A program made the translations under genes and the position numbers. DNA of 64,000 nucleotides from Aporhodopirellula aestuarii (GTDB lineage Bacteria > Planctomycetota > Planctomycetia > Pirellulales > Pirellulaceae). Below, piece by piece: positions 9,891-19,346 of this stretch (positions are counted from its first letter, which is position 1; every line of letters starts with the position of its first letter). The notes under the pieces are model-generated. The model had not been told where the DNA came from, ran no database searches, and worked only from the letters and a program-made list of their open reading frames with translations. The DNA lies in NCBI RefSeq assembly GCF_023701485.1, contig NZ_JAMQBK010000013.1, positions 45,285 to 109,284 on the forward strand, in the 5' to 3' direction.

Positions 9891-10111
9891 ATCGTCGTCG
9901 GTTGATTGTTGATTTGTCCCCGCCAGTTGCTGCACTCCCCGCAGTCTCGAGCATTCTCTTTAGTAGCCGCCGTCGCGAGACGGTGGACCACGGTTCGGCG
10001 AACGTAGCCACTGATCGATTGGTCCACGATCTGGCGAATGTGCGTTACCTAGGAAGAATTCCAAAATGCACTCGGGCTGCGGGCGTGCGAATCATTTCCA
10101 GGAAGCCTGTC

Positions 10112-11371
10112 ATGCCCATTCGAATTCGTCCGTCCTTTACCTTGGCCCTTTTGCTTTCTGCCTCGACGAGCACCTCGGTGTTTTCCCAGCAGAACGCGGC
10201 GGAAAGTCTGCCGCGGGAAGTCGCCGCTGCTGAGGCCGCTGACATTAGCGATTGGGCGTTGGCGGGAGTCGTCTGGAGTGACGCGAACTTGACACGCAAG
10301 TTGGCGGGGGTGGCGATGAGGTACGCCGAAACCGAAGATCAGCGTGCGTCGATGCGAGCGTTGGCTGTCGAGTCGCAGCGAGCTGTGGTGGCACTCGAAG
10401 CGTTCGGATGGGGCAGAGTCGACCAAACAAACAGCGGATTGACAGGCACACGAGATCCCGCCGCGACGCGGGTCGGCGATCGGCTTGAGCAGTTTGCCGA
10501 TCAAACGACCGGGACAACACAAGATTCTTCTCCTGCGGTGGACACCGCGCCTGTGGCGGGCATCAAGCGATTCGACACCGAGTCGCCCGCTGGAGCCGAG
10601 GACCCTGGGCTGGATGACGAGCGTTTGCCGCAACAGGCACGCGTCGACATCGATCAGTATCGCGTGGATGACTACGTCGACGAGACTCCGGCTGAACGGG
10701 CAAATCTCGCGGATGCTCAAGAGGACGCAATTGAAGGTGCCATCGCAGCGGCGAGCCCAGACGGTATTGCCGGGCCAGCGTCGGACAGGATCAGCAAGCG
10801 GGAAGGCTGGACGCTGTCGTCGTCGCTCCCCTACAGCACCGACTCGATCTACGATTCAGATGACTATGATCACGATGTTGATTACATGGTCGAGAATCGG
10901 CTGGGAGCGGATTCCACCAATGATGCAAGCTCTGACCAGGGTGATGCCGATGACGACATTGACCTCGATGACCCGGCGGAAGTAATCACGGGCGAAGATG
11001 AGATGGCAAACGCACTGGCACGTGAACGGTTGTCGGATAAACCCGTCTCGCGGAGCGATGGGTCGCTAGCATCCTCATCAGGCAATCGAACCATCCGTGT
11101 TGCCCGACCGTCCGACACGATTCCCCAGACGCGATTGCAACGGTATGCGAGTGTGGAAGACGCCAACGCGTTTGACGCTCGGTGGGTTCAGTTTCGGTTG
11201 GATGCAAACCAGGTTCGCTATTCGATGACCGATCCGAGCTTGGCAGCGGAAGCGGCCCAAGATGCGCTCAAGCAGATGCAAGCATCGGCAATCGTGGCAG
11301 GGCAATCGACGGACAACGAAGAGTTGAAGGCAATCCTGCGACCGATCCTCGAACTCCAGCTCGCTGACTGA
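10112..11371 (+). CDS. Hypothetical exported acidic protein
   Basis: A 419-residue protein without a recognised domain. The open frame begins at 9902, but the ATG at 10112 has AGGAAG 8 bases upstream and starts a good signal peptide (MPIRIRPSFTLALLLSASTS). An Ala-rich helical region follows (about 30-100), with ISDWALAGVVWSDANLTRKL and many Glu/Arg pairs. The middle is disordered and Asp/Glu-rich, with a run such as DSDDYDHDVDYM. A helical C-terminus ends in ELKAILRPILELQLAD. It sits just downstream of the DVDV protein (221 bases) and could be co-regulated, but both have their own leader-sized gap. Confidence 0.6.
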   Translation: MPIRIRPSFTLALLLSASTSTSVFSQQNAAESLPREVAAAEAADISDWALAGVVWSDANLTRKLAGVAMRYAETEDQRASMRALAVESQRAVVALEAFGWGRVDQTNSGLTGTRDPAATRVGDRLEQFADQTTGTTQDSSPAVDTAPVAGIKRFDTESPAGAEDPGLDDERLPQQARVDIDQYRVDDYVDETPAERANLADAQEDAIEGAIAAASPDGIAGPASDRISKREGWTLSSSLPYSTDSIYDSDDYDHDVDYMVENRLGADSTNDASSDQGDADDDIDLDDPAEVITGEDEMANALARERLSDKPVSRSDGSLASSSGNRTIRVARPSDTIPQTRLQRYASVEDANAFDARWVQFRLDANQVRYSMTDPSLAAEAAQDALKQMQASAIVAGQSTDNEELKAILRPILELQLAD

Positions 11372-11407
11372 GTTGTCTCGGATTAGCCCGGACATTGCAC
11401 GCGATTC

Positions 11408-11547
11408 GTAGGCCGTATCGCATAAACCGTTACCAAGCCGGAACTACGGTCGCAAATCGATTGATTTTGGAAATAACAGAAAGTATTTCTAGCAAATCAA
11501 GTTTATGCGAATACGGCAGGGTTTTTCGCGACCTCGGTCCGGCCTAC
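11408..11547. repeat. Inverted-repeat element with gtaggcc/ggcctac ends
   Basis: Ends gtaggcc (11408-11414) and ggcctac (11541-11547) are inverted. Inside, ccgtatcgcataaac at 11413-11427 is matched by gtttatgcgaatacgg at 11501-11516 in inverse orientation with one extra base. The right end cctcggtccggcctac is identical to the right end of the element at 63833-63921, so it belongs to a second dispersed repeat family. It fills most of the 188-base space between two convergent genes, where it could act as a two-way terminator. Confidence 0.7.
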
Positions 11548-11559
11548 GCAATATCTGGA

Positions 11560-12726
11560 TTAGCCGAGTCGGATCACGACCTTCGGCGTTTCGGAGGACT
11601 GTTTCCGGCTGCGTTTCTTGACACCCGTTTTGCGTTTTGCAGCCTTCTTCGTCGATTTTTTCTTTGATTTCTTTTTCGCCGGTTTTGCAGTTCGAGCGGC
11701 CGGCTTTTTGGTAGCTGGCTTTTTCTTGCCGGTAGCCGATCTCTTAACGGTTGGTTTCTTGGTCGACCGCTTTTTGGTCCCTACCTGTTTGGCGGTGGAC
11801 TTTGGTTTCGCCGTTTTCGTTTTCTTCTTGGCTTGGACGCTTCGCTTTTTCGGTGCTTTCTTTTTTGTCGCTTTCTTCTTGGCGGCGGGCTTCCGAGTCT
11901 TCTTTTTGGATGCCTTCTTCTTAATGGCCTTTTTCTTAGTAGTCGTTTTCTTCTTGGATGTTTTACGCTTTGCCGTTTTGGGAGTTACCGGTGCTGGTGC
12001 CGCCTGCGTGTCGGCCAGTTCGATTCCGAACATCGCCCCCAGGTCTTCGTCGCCCAGTCCGGAATTCTCATCGAGGCCCATCGCGGACGCTGCGCCTTCA
12101 GCACTGATGGCTTGAGAAATCAGTTCGTTCTGGTCGACGCAGCGTAGCAGGAAGAGGAGTTCGGGGGAGCTATCGAGTCGGTGTCCGACGCCGTAAAGCG
12201 TCGCGGCGAGATGTTTGCATAAATAGGCTCCATCCGGGCAGGAGCATCGCAACCGGATCTCGTTGTTCGCAGGGAACATTCCCGACTTCGGTTCGGTGAT
12301 GCGGCGGATGACGTCGTCACCGAGTCTGCCCCGCATGAGGTCCATGATCGAATGGATTGATGAACTGCAACTGCGACAGATCGCGGCCCATGTTGCAGCG
12401 GGCAACGGATCGATTTTGATCTCGATCTCGTACAAGTACGAGCCGCAGACCATTGAGGTGATCTTGCCTTTGGTGATCCGCAGATGGGCGATGGATCCGT
12501 TGCGAGCATAGGTGCGGCCGCGGGGGAGTCGATTGGAGAAATCGCTGTACTTTTCGAGATGGGTACACCAATTCTTTCCCCAGAATGTCGTCGCGATTCC
12601 GTTGCCGCTGATTTTGATCGGTTGTGGTTTCTCGTCTTTGCCGAGTCGCCTGATCACTTCCGCTTTGCCTTCGGCAATGCGTTGGCCGACGGGAACGTAG
12701 GGCGCGAAGCCGCCATACCAGGACAT
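11560..12726 (-). CDS. SWIM zinc-finger protein with lysine-rich histone-H1-like tail
   Basis: A 388-residue protein. The N-terminal 60 residues carry FWGKNWCTHLEKYSDFSNRL, typical of bacterial SWIM proteins that sit beside SNF2 helicases. The SWIM finger is CSCPDGAYLCKH (CxC...CxH, about residues 158-172), a Zn-binding, DNA- or protein-binding module. From about residue 255 the protein becomes a Lys/Ala/Thr/Pro tail of about 125 residues, with repeats such as KKKATKKKAPKKRS, like histone H1 or AlgP-type tails, and ends in VVIRLG. The tail should bind DNA without sequence specificity. The gene follows the helicase on the same strand (54-base gap), so the two probably form an operon and act together on DNA or chromatin. 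Confidence 0.85.
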   Translation of the reverse strand: MSWYGGFAPYVPVGQRIAEGKAEVIRRLGKDEKPQPIKISGNGIATTFWGKNWCTHLEKYSDFSNRLPRGRTYARNGSIAHLRITKGKITSMVCGSYLYEIEIKIDPLPAATWAAICRSCSSSIHSIMDLMRGRLGDDVIRRITEPKSGMFPANNEIRLRCSCPDGAYLCKHLAATLYGVGHRLDSSPELLFLLRCVDQNELISQAISAEGAASAMGLDENSGLGDEDLGAMFGIELADTQAAPAPVTPKTAKRKTSKKKTTTKKKAIKKKASKKKTRKPAAKKKATKKKAPKKRSVQAKKKTKTAKPKSTAKQVGTKKRSTKKPTVKRSATGKKKPATKKPAARTAKPAKKKSKKKSTKKAAKRKTGVKKRSRKQSSETPKVVIRLG

Positions 12727-12780
12727 GAGATGAGCCGTTTGTTTCGGGAAATTTGTGAAAAATGGAACTGATCGATGCCG

Positions 12781-15543
12781 CTAGGCTTTGGCCTTCGTGA
12801 GATCGAGTGAAACGAAGTCGATGAGTTGTTCGTTCGACATCTCGGTCAACTGAATTTCGTCTTTACCGTCACCACCAAACAGTTCGCGGCTGAGTTGTTT
12901 CTTGTCGCGAATCATATCGTCGATTCGTTCTTCCAGGGTGCCGCGGCAAACAAATTTGTGCACGAGCACGTTCCGTTTCTGTCCGATTCGAAACGCCCGA
13001 TCGGTGGCTTGGTCTTCCACGGCGGGATTCCACCATCGGTCGAAGTGGACGACGTGCGAAGCTTCGGTGAGGTTGAGGCCGGTGCCGCCGGCTTTGACGG
13101 AGATGACGAAGAATGGAGGCCCCGATTCGTCTTGGAATTGCTTGACCAATTGGCCGCGTTTCTTGGTGGCGGTTTTGCCGGTGAGGACGAGCCCTTCGCG
13201 ACCAAACACGCCGGCGAGGAATTCAGAGATGGGGCCGCACATCGATTGGAACTGGGTGAAAACGAGCATCTTCTCCTGTTTCTCGATGATGTTTTCGGCA
13301 ATGGAGCGGAGTTGCGAGTATTTGCCGGACGCGTCGACGTCGAAGTTGGACTGTTTGAGGTGAAGGGCAGGGTGATTGCAGATTTGTTTGAGCTGCATCA
13401 AAGCGCCGAGCACCAAGCCACGCCGCTGCATTCCGGATGTAATGTCGAGCGATTTTTCCAGATCATCGGTGACGGCGCGGTACAGAGCGACCTGAGTTGT
13501 CGTGAGCCCGCAATCGACCCGCATTTCAGTTTTCTGTGGCAAGTCGGGAACGATGCGAGGGTCGGTTTTCATCCGCCGCAGCACGTAGGGACTGATCAGA
13601 CGCCGGACGCTCGCCAAGCGAGCGGTTCGATCGGTTTCGTCCTTAGCGTTGACGAACTTTTTAAACTGAGTTGCCGTTCCGAGAAGTCCAGGTGAGCAGA
13701 AATCGAAGAGCGACCACAAATCGCCGAGGTGGTTTTCGACGGGGGTTCCTGACAACACGATTCGCCCGCGAGCGGGGATTTGTTTGATCGCTTTGGTTTG
13801 TGCCGCACCGGAATTCTTGATCGCTTGGGCTTCGTCGAGAATGACGAGATTCCAATCGACGTCAGTAAGCCACTTTTGCCGACGCGCAAGACCGTACGTG
13901 GTTGCGACGAGGTCGTAGCCGGCGAGTTCCTTGGCGGGGTTGTCGGCGATGCGTTTGAGTTCGGACGCGTCGACGCTGCTGCGGTGAGCGATGTAAAGAT
14001 TGAGGTCGGGCGCGAACCGCTCGACTTCGCGTTGCCAATTGCCTAGCAACGACGTGGGGAGGATCAGGAGGCTGGGATTCGTCGTCGTGCCTTTGGGTGG
14101 CTTTGCTTTTTTGGCGGCGACTTTCTTTTTGGATTTTGTCTCGGGGTATTTCAGTTGTAATAGCAGTGAGATGATTTGGATCGTTTTACCAAGGCCCATG
14201 TCATCGGCGAGGCAGACGCCGATACCGAGTTTGGTGGCGAAGTACAGCCACGCGACCCCGTCAGCTTGGTAGGGGCGCAGCGAAGCGTTGAGTCGATTGT
14301 TGGGATCGAGATCCAATTTTCCGCTCGGGTCACGGAGTGCGTCGAGCGTTTCGGCGAGCCACGCGCCCGGTTCGATGCGAGTCCACGGTTGCAGCGTTTC
14401 GTCAAAGTCATCGCCGGTGATCGATGCCCCCGAGAGCAGTCGCATGCCTTCGAGGAAGCCGACACCGGTGGCGTGTGCGTCGCGTAGTTGTTCCCATTGA
14501 TGTATTGCCGATTTCAATTGTTCGGCATCGACCTGCACCCATTTGCCTCGCAGTAACGCCATCCCTTCGCGAGCGTTCATGAGAGCGACGAGTTCCTCTG
14601 GGCTGAGTGGTTGGCCGTCAATGCTGACGTCGACATCGAGGTCGAGGGAATCACCGCCGAGGACCGATTGCGATTTCGTGCCGACCCGCACGGTGACTTG
14701 GGGACGCGGTGGGCGTGCCGCGTTCCACCAGTCAGGGACGCGGACGATGACGCCGCTCTCTTCGAGTTGCGGAACGGACGTGAAGAACTCGTAGGCTTGG
14801 CCAATTCCCCACGCTTGGGGAGAGAATAGTGCTTTGGATTCGAGCATCTTCGCGATCGAGGGGCACGTCTCGGCCGCGCGAGCGACGGGGGTAAGCAGGG
14901 CGTCGAGTTGTTTGGTATCACCTGCCGCGATGGATGCCTTGAGGGCTTCGGACAACGGGATGTGTCGGGGTGTGCCGCCGGTCGATTCGGGTTGGGTGTA
15001 GGTGGCGAGAAACGCGAACGGTCGGTCGGGATTCTTTTTGTTTTCGGCGAGGTGGAATGTGACGCGGCCGAGCAGGTTCCATTCAGGACGGAGGGAATGC
15101 AGGTAACTGGCGAGGCCACCTTTGCGTTTGGTTGCCGCAGATGCGGTGAGTTCGTCAAGGTCCGACCAGGTTGCTCGCAGCGAATCGGGACTGGCGTATT
15201 CGAGGCCGAGCATGGGGGGCGCGGATGCGAGGATTTCGCGAAGCGTTTCATTGTCGGGCGGTTCGGGGGAATGCCAGTCTTTGCCGCCCGTCGCATTGCG
15301 TCGTCGCAGCGCGGTAAAGTAGCGGTTCGCGAATTCACGCCAAAAGTGCAGCGATGCGGGCAGTGGTCCGTCGCAGGCGGATGAGACCAGCGACGTGAGC
15401 CCCGCGGCGACCGATTTGTTGAACGCCGTGATCAGTTTAGCGGGCAATTCGGAGGCGATTCCGAACGCGACGTCTTCATCCGTGGCCGTGACGAGGTGGA
15501 GGTGGCCGGAGGGCAGAACGGCGATCTTGTGGGCTGGCATCAA
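12781..15543 (-). CDS. SNF2-family DEAD/DEAH helicase
   Basis: A 920-residue bacterial SNF2/RapA-like DNA translocase. The N-terminal 400 residues match the region that precedes the motor in SWIM-linked bacterial SNF2 proteins (DUF3670 type). The motor has Walker A DDMGLGKTIQIISLLLQL, Walker B LVILDEAQAIKN (a DEAQ variant), SGTPVENHLGDLWSLFDF (motif III region), VFTQFQSM (motif IV), GGTGLNLTEASHVVHFDRWW (V) and DQATDRAFRIGQ (VI). A short Lys-rich insertion follows about residue 475 (KSKKKVAAKKAKPPKG). It sits upstream of the SWIM gene on the same strand and is divergent from the ECF sigma gene. Likely roles are remodelling of DNA-bound proteins or repair; no direct evidence separates these. 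Confidence 0.93.
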   Translation of the reverse strand: MMPAHKIAVLPSGHLHLVTATDEDVAFGIASELPAKLITAFNKSVAAGLTSLVSSACDGPLPASLHFWREFANRYFTALRRRNATGGKDWHSPEPPDNETLREILASAPPMLGLEYASPDSLRATWSDLDELTASAATKRKGGLASYLHSLRPEWNLLGRVTFHLAENKKNPDRPFAFLATYTQPESTGGTPRHIPLSEALKASIAAGDTKQLDALLTPVARAAETCPSIAKMLESKALFSPQAWGIGQAYEFFTSVPQLEESGVIVRVPDWWNAARPPRPQVTVRVGTKSQSVLGGDSLDLDVDVSIDGQPLSPEELVALMNAREGMALLRGKWVQVDAEQLKSAIHQWEQLRDAHATGVGFLEGMRLLSGASITGDDFDETLQPWTRIEPGAWLAETLDALRDPSGKLDLDPNNRLNASLRPYQADGVAWLYFATKLGIGVCLADDMGLGKTIQIISLLLQLKYPETKSKKKVAAKKAKPPKGTTTNPSLLILPTSLLGNWQREVERFAPDLNLYIAHRSSVDASELKRIADNPAKELAGYDLVATTYGLARRQKWLTDVDWNLVILDEAQAIKNSGAAQTKAIKQIPARGRIVLSGTPVENHLGDLWSLFDFCSPGLLGTATQFKKFVNAKDETDRTARLASVRRLISPYVLRRMKTDPRIVPDLPQKTEMRVDCGLTTTQVALYRAVTDDLEKSLDITSGMQRRGLVLGALMQLKQICNHPALHLKQSNFDVDASGKYSQLRSIAENIIEKQEKMLVFTQFQSMCGPISEFLAGVFGREGLVLTGKTATKKRGQLVKQFQDESGPPFFVISVKAGGTGLNLTEASHVVHFDRWWNPAVEDQATDRAFRIGQKRNVLVHKFVCRGTLEERIDDMIRDKKQLSRELFGGDGKDEIQLTEMSNEQLIDFVSLDLTKAKA

Positions 15544-15684
15544 CGATTGCTTTCAAGGATGAAACGATCGGCGTGAATCAATTTCGATAAATTTGCTAAG
15601 AAAGCGTTCATCGATGCGTTGTCACTCGTAGGCGGATCGGTTTCGTCTCTTTTCTATTCTTTTTCCATTCCCAGTTGAACCACC

Positions 15685-16296
15685 ATGACAGCCAAAGCGG
15701 TAACCAGGCCCGAGGGCGTGTCATCGGCGGATGCTATTGACGATCCGAGCGAATTGATTGCTCGTGCCGTCGATGAGCATCAGCGAAGTTTGCTGGCCTA
15801 CGCGGCCGGTTTGCTTCGTGACCGATGTGCGGCTCAGGACGCGGTGCAGGAAACATTTCTGCAACTTTGTCGGAAAGCCCGCGATGTCGCGAGCACAGAC
15901 GAACCGCCGACTCTCGCCGAGTTTGCCGCCCGTTTGGCACCCTGGTTGTTCACGGTTTGTCGAACGCGAGTGATTGACATGCAACGTAAGCGAACACCCC
16001 AAAGTTTTGCCGTGCGGGAGAAGTCAGACGGCTCCCGCGACTCTTCCGCCGAGGCAGCCGTCTTGGATCCCGGTCCGACGCCCGACGACGTGGCGGTCGC
16101 GGGCGAAGAGCACCGCCTTGTCGCAGAATCCATCAGTGGATTAACACCCAGGCAACGCGAGATCATTCAGTTGCGGATGCAGGCCGGGCTGAGTTACCGC
16201 GAGATCGCTGACGTCACCGGGCTGACGACGTCCAACGTCGGCTTTCATCTACATCAGGCCGTCGCGACTTTGAGGAAGCAACTCGTCGCGACATAA
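15685..16296 (+). CDS. ECF-type RNA polymerase sigma factor
   Basis: A 203-residue sigma-70 family protein with only regions 2 and 4. Region 2 is DEHQRSLLAYAAGLLRD...AAQDAVQETFLQL...LAPWLFTVCRTRVIDMQRKR. Region 4 is LTPRQREIIQLRMQAGLSYR through EIADVTGLTTSNVGFHLHQA and ends in VATLRKQL. There is no sigma-1.1 or region 3. The linker (about 115-150) is long and acidic (RDSSAEAAVLDPGPTPDDVA). No Shine-Dalgarno is obvious. The VWA gene with an anti-sigma-like N-terminus starts 82 bases downstream, the usual layout for an ECF sigma and its regulator. Confidence 0.92.
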   Translation: MTAKAVTRPEGVSSADAIDDPSELIARAVDEHQRSLLAYAAGLLRDRCAAQDAVQETFLQLCRKARDVASTDEPPTLAEFAARLAPWLFTVCRTRVIDMQRKRTPQSFAVREKSDGSRDSSAEAAVLDPGPTPDDVAVAGEEHRLVAESISGLTPRQREIIQLRMQAGLSYREIADVTGLTTSNVGFHLHQAVATLRKQLVAT

Positions 16297-16378
16297 GCCA
16301 AATCACGTTGCCGCCGGAACGGGCATTGGCGACGTGCGGCAAACATCCAACACAAAACATTTTTATAGGTTCATTACC

Positions 16379-19174
16379 ATGTCATCAGAACAGAATTTTC
16401 GACCTGACGAATCGTCGGGAGGAGCGTCCACCTGGGACGACGAACGGATCACGGCATACGTGATGGGGGAATTACCTCCCGAAGAAACAGCCGCATTTGA
16501 ATCCGAGATGAGCGGCAACGAGGAACTCGCCCGTGCGGTGGAACAAGCACGCGAGGTCGCCGACAAACTGGCTGGCTTTTATGCGTCGATGCCGACCACC
16601 ACGCTCGATGCGGATCGTCGTGAGAAGATCGCGGGCGCGGCGAATGTTGACACTCACCGCGCGAGTACGGACCAGACGCCAAACAAGCGGTTCGTGCTGT
16701 GGGCCGTTGCGGCCTCGATCTTGCTTATCGGATTGGCCTTGCCGGCGATGATGTCGCGGCCGGGCATGCAAACGGCGATGAAAAGCGATTTGCAGCCGGT
16801 GGCTTCGTCACAGTTAGAAAGCGAAGAGATTGCGCAACAGGGGCGTCAAGAGAATCCAGGTGTTGTCGACGAAGAGATCGGTTCTGTGCGAGCCGCGTCG
16901 GAAGCTGACTCATCCGGGATGAGGCCGTTCTCTGAACCGGGTGAGATAGCGGGTGACGACGTTTCGCAGCCGATGAACTTTGCCAACCGCGATCGATCGG
17001 TCGTCGAAAGCCGCACCTCGGGCAAGAGTGTGGCGGTAGCGTCGAACGAGAAAGGTGAACCGGTGAGTACCGGTCCGAGTATGGAGATGGGCATGGGGGC
17101 TGGGGGCATGGCGACAGAAGCCATGGAAATGCCAATGCTTGGTGATTCGGGAATGAGCATGGGAGGCAATGGTCCGGCCCAGCCTCGCTCACGACGAGGG
17201 ATGGGTATGGACATGATGGATATGGATATGGACGACGCCATGGAAGGAATGGAGATGGACATGATGATGAGCGGGGCCGCTCCCGTTGCATCGTCGGCTC
17301 CAGTCAATCGCCCTCAGGATGCACGCCGAAGTGACATCGAGAGTCGGGACCAACCCGCGATGGCGTTGGCGTCACCGATGGCAGAGGCAGACGAAAAGAT
17401 TGCCAATGACGAAGGCTTCTCGCGGCTTTCGAAAAATCCGATGGTCAAGCCGCAGAGCGCGGTGGCCTCATCAGAGGAACAACGCGGCGGGAAGATGCTT
17501 TCTCGCACTGAATCCAAGAAGAAGTCGGAAGCGATTGTGACCGGTGAGAGGCCACTTGGAATGGTGCCACCGTTACCCGCGCCATCGCACCCGGCGGAGA
17601 ATTCATCTCTAGATATGATGATGCCAGGGCTCGGAACAGGTCCTGGGTCATCGGGGGATAAATTCAGTCCGATCGACGAAAACGAATTCCGTCGTGTTTC
17701 GGAACATCCGCTCAGCACGTTGTCGATCGACGTCGACACGGCGAGCTACTCGAAGGTCCGGAGCTATCTGCAGCGGAACCAATTGCCGCGTCCCGATTCG
17801 GTCCGGATCGAAGAAATGGTCAACTATTTTGACTACGACTACTCCGGCCCGTCGAGCATGGACGGCGAACCGAGCGACCCGTTTGCTGCCGCGATGACGG
17901 CGACGGTGTGTCCGTGGGAGCCCAAACACCGGCTCGTGCGAGTTGGATTGCAAGCCAAGACGCTGACGGAGAAGGAACGCCCCCGTTGCAATCTCGTGTT
18001 TCTGATCGACACCAGCGGTTCCATGAGTTCGGCGAACAAATTGCCGCTCGTGATTGATGGCATGAAGGTGTTGCTCAAAGAACTCAAAGGCAATGACCAA
18101 GTCGCGATCGTTGTGTATGCCGGTTCAGCGGGGTTGGTGCTCGATTCGACTCCCGTGAAGAATCGCAAGAAGATCCTCCGAGCGTTGACTCAATTGCGAT
18201 CGGGCGGCAGCACCAACGGTGGTGCTGGTTTGCAGCTCGCCTACGACACCGCTCGTGATCACTTCATCAAGGACGGCGTTAACCGCGTGATCTTGTGCAG
18301 TGATGGCGACTTCAACGTCGGCATGACTGGCACGGATCAATTGGTGCGTGAAGCTCGCAAGCAGGCCAAGTCTGGGATCGACTTAACGGTTCTCGGTTTT
18401 GGCATCGGGAACCACAACGACGCGATGATGGAGAAAATCTCGAACGATGCCGAAGGAAACTACGCGTTCGTGGACACAATCGGTGAAGCTCGCAAGGTGC
18501 TTTCGGATCAATTGACGGGAACGTTGGTGACGGTTGCGAAAGACGTCAAGATCCAGATCGAGTTCAATCCGGCTGTTGTGTCGGCGTACCGATTGATCGG
18601 ATACGAAAACCGCGTGCTCGCCAAAGAGGATTTTAACGACGACACCAAAGATGCCGGTGAGATCGGGGCGGGCCACCGGGTGACGGCGTTCTACGAAGTA
18701 GTCCCGGCGGGCACGTTACCTGACGCGGTCGCACCCGCAGTGGATCCCCTGAAGTATCAACCCGCGCCAAACGCGACCGCTGCCTCCGATGAGGGTGTCG
18801 TTGATGACGATGCGTCGGGCGAGGAAAGTACCTCGGAGAATACGATGGCGACTCAAGACGACGTCGTGTCCACGACCGAAATGCTGACTCTGAAACTGCG
18901 TTACAAACCGCCGCAAGGAGACACGAGCACTTTGATGACTCGGGTTCTCGATAACTCACAGTTGCCCTTCAGTCAGGCGGATGTTGATTTTCGCTTTGCC
19001 GCCGCCGTGGCCGCGTTCGGCATGCAGTTGCGAGGCAGCGAATTCGCCGGATCGTGGACCTACGACGATGTGTTGCGAGTGGCTCAGTCAGCGACTGGCG
19101 AAGACACCCACGGGCTGCGAAGTGAGTTGGTCGAACTGGTCCGAAAGGCTCGCGAGCTGACCGTTTCCGAGTGA
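16379..19174 (+). CDS. VWA/YfbK-domain protein with anti-sigma-like N-terminus
   Basis: A 931-residue protein; the ATG at 16379 (MSSEQNFRPDE) is preferred over 16334. Residues 18-75 (DDERITAYVMGELPPEETAAFE) look like the helical N-terminus of anti-sigma factors, without the HxxxCxxC zinc site. One membrane helix follows (FVLWAVAASILLIGLALP, about 103-120). Then come a disordered Ser/Glu region and a Met/Gly/Asp-rich stretch at about 235-297. The conserved YfbK-type N-terminal region (PLSTLSIDVDTASYSKVRSY) precedes a VWA domain with an intact MIDAS motif VFLIDTSGSM (first Asp about 544). The C-terminus carries the YfbK tail (LTLKLRYKPP). Topology predicts a cytoplasmic anti-sigma head and an exported VWA domain. 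Confidence 0.85.
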   Translation: MSSEQNFRPDESSGGASTWDDERITAYVMGELPPEETAAFESEMSGNEELARAVEQAREVADKLAGFYASMPTTTLDADRREKIAGAANVDTHRASTDQTPNKRFVLWAVAASILLIGLALPAMMSRPGMQTAMKSDLQPVASSQLESEEIAQQGRQENPGVVDEEIGSVRAASEADSSGMRPFSEPGEIAGDDVSQPMNFANRDRSVVESRTSGKSVAVASNEKGEPVSTGPSMEMGMGAGGMATEAMEMPMLGDSGMSMGGNGPAQPRSRRGMGMDMMDMDMDDAMEGMEMDMMMSGAAPVASSAPVNRPQDARRSDIESRDQPAMALASPMAEADEKIANDEGFSRLSKNPMVKPQSAVASSEEQRGGKMLSRTESKKKSEAIVTGERPLGMVPPLPAPSHPAENSSLDMMMPGLGTGPGSSGDKFSPIDENEFRRVSEHPLSTLSIDVDTASYSKVRSYLQRNQLPRPDSVRIEEMVNYFDYDYSGPSSMDGEPSDPFAAAMTATVCPWEPKHRLVRVGLQAKTLTEKERPRCNLVFLIDTSGSMSSANKLPLVIDGMKVLLKELKGNDQVAIVVYAGSAGLVLDSTPVKNRKKILRALTQLRSGGSTNGGAGLQLAYDTARDHFIKDGVNRVILCSDGDFNVGMTGTDQLVREARKQAKSGIDLTVLGFGIGNHNDAMMEKISNDAEGNYAFVDTIGEARKVLSDQLTGTLVTVAKDVKIQIEFNPAVVSAYRLIGYENRVLAKEDFNDDTKDAGEIGAGHRVTAFYEVVPAGTLPDAVAPAVDPLKYQPAPNATAASDEGVVDDDASGEESTSENTMATQDDVVSTTEMLTLKLRYKPPQGDTSTLMTRVLDNSQLPFSQADVDFRFAAAVAAFGMQLRGSEFAGSWTYDDVLRVAQSATGEDTHGLRSELVELVRKARELTVSE

Positions 19175-19210
19175 GGTGAGGGCGCGCGTCGGCGAGACGG
19201 GCGCATGAAA

Positions 19211-19290
19211 AGAGGCAGAGAACTTTTCGAGGGGGAAGAGCCACGGATCTTTTGATCCGTGGACTCTCCCGTCTCGTGTTCTCTGCCTCT
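19211..19290. terminator. Long imperfect hairpin between convergent genes
   Basis: The outer arms agaggcagagaac (19211-19223) and gttctctgcctct (19278-19290) are perfect inverted repeats. The inner arms ccacggatc and gatccgtgg (19241-19249, 19254-19262) close on a TTTT loop, and the middle pairs imperfectly. The whole 80 bases can fold as one stem between the stops of two convergent genes, fitting a bidirectional terminator. The ccacgga/tccgtgg core recurs at 63793-63812. Confidence 0.6.
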
Positions 19291-19346
19291 CAGGGTTCCG
19301 GCAACTTTTAGGCACTGAGCGAGCGGACTCGCAAGTGATTATCTGA

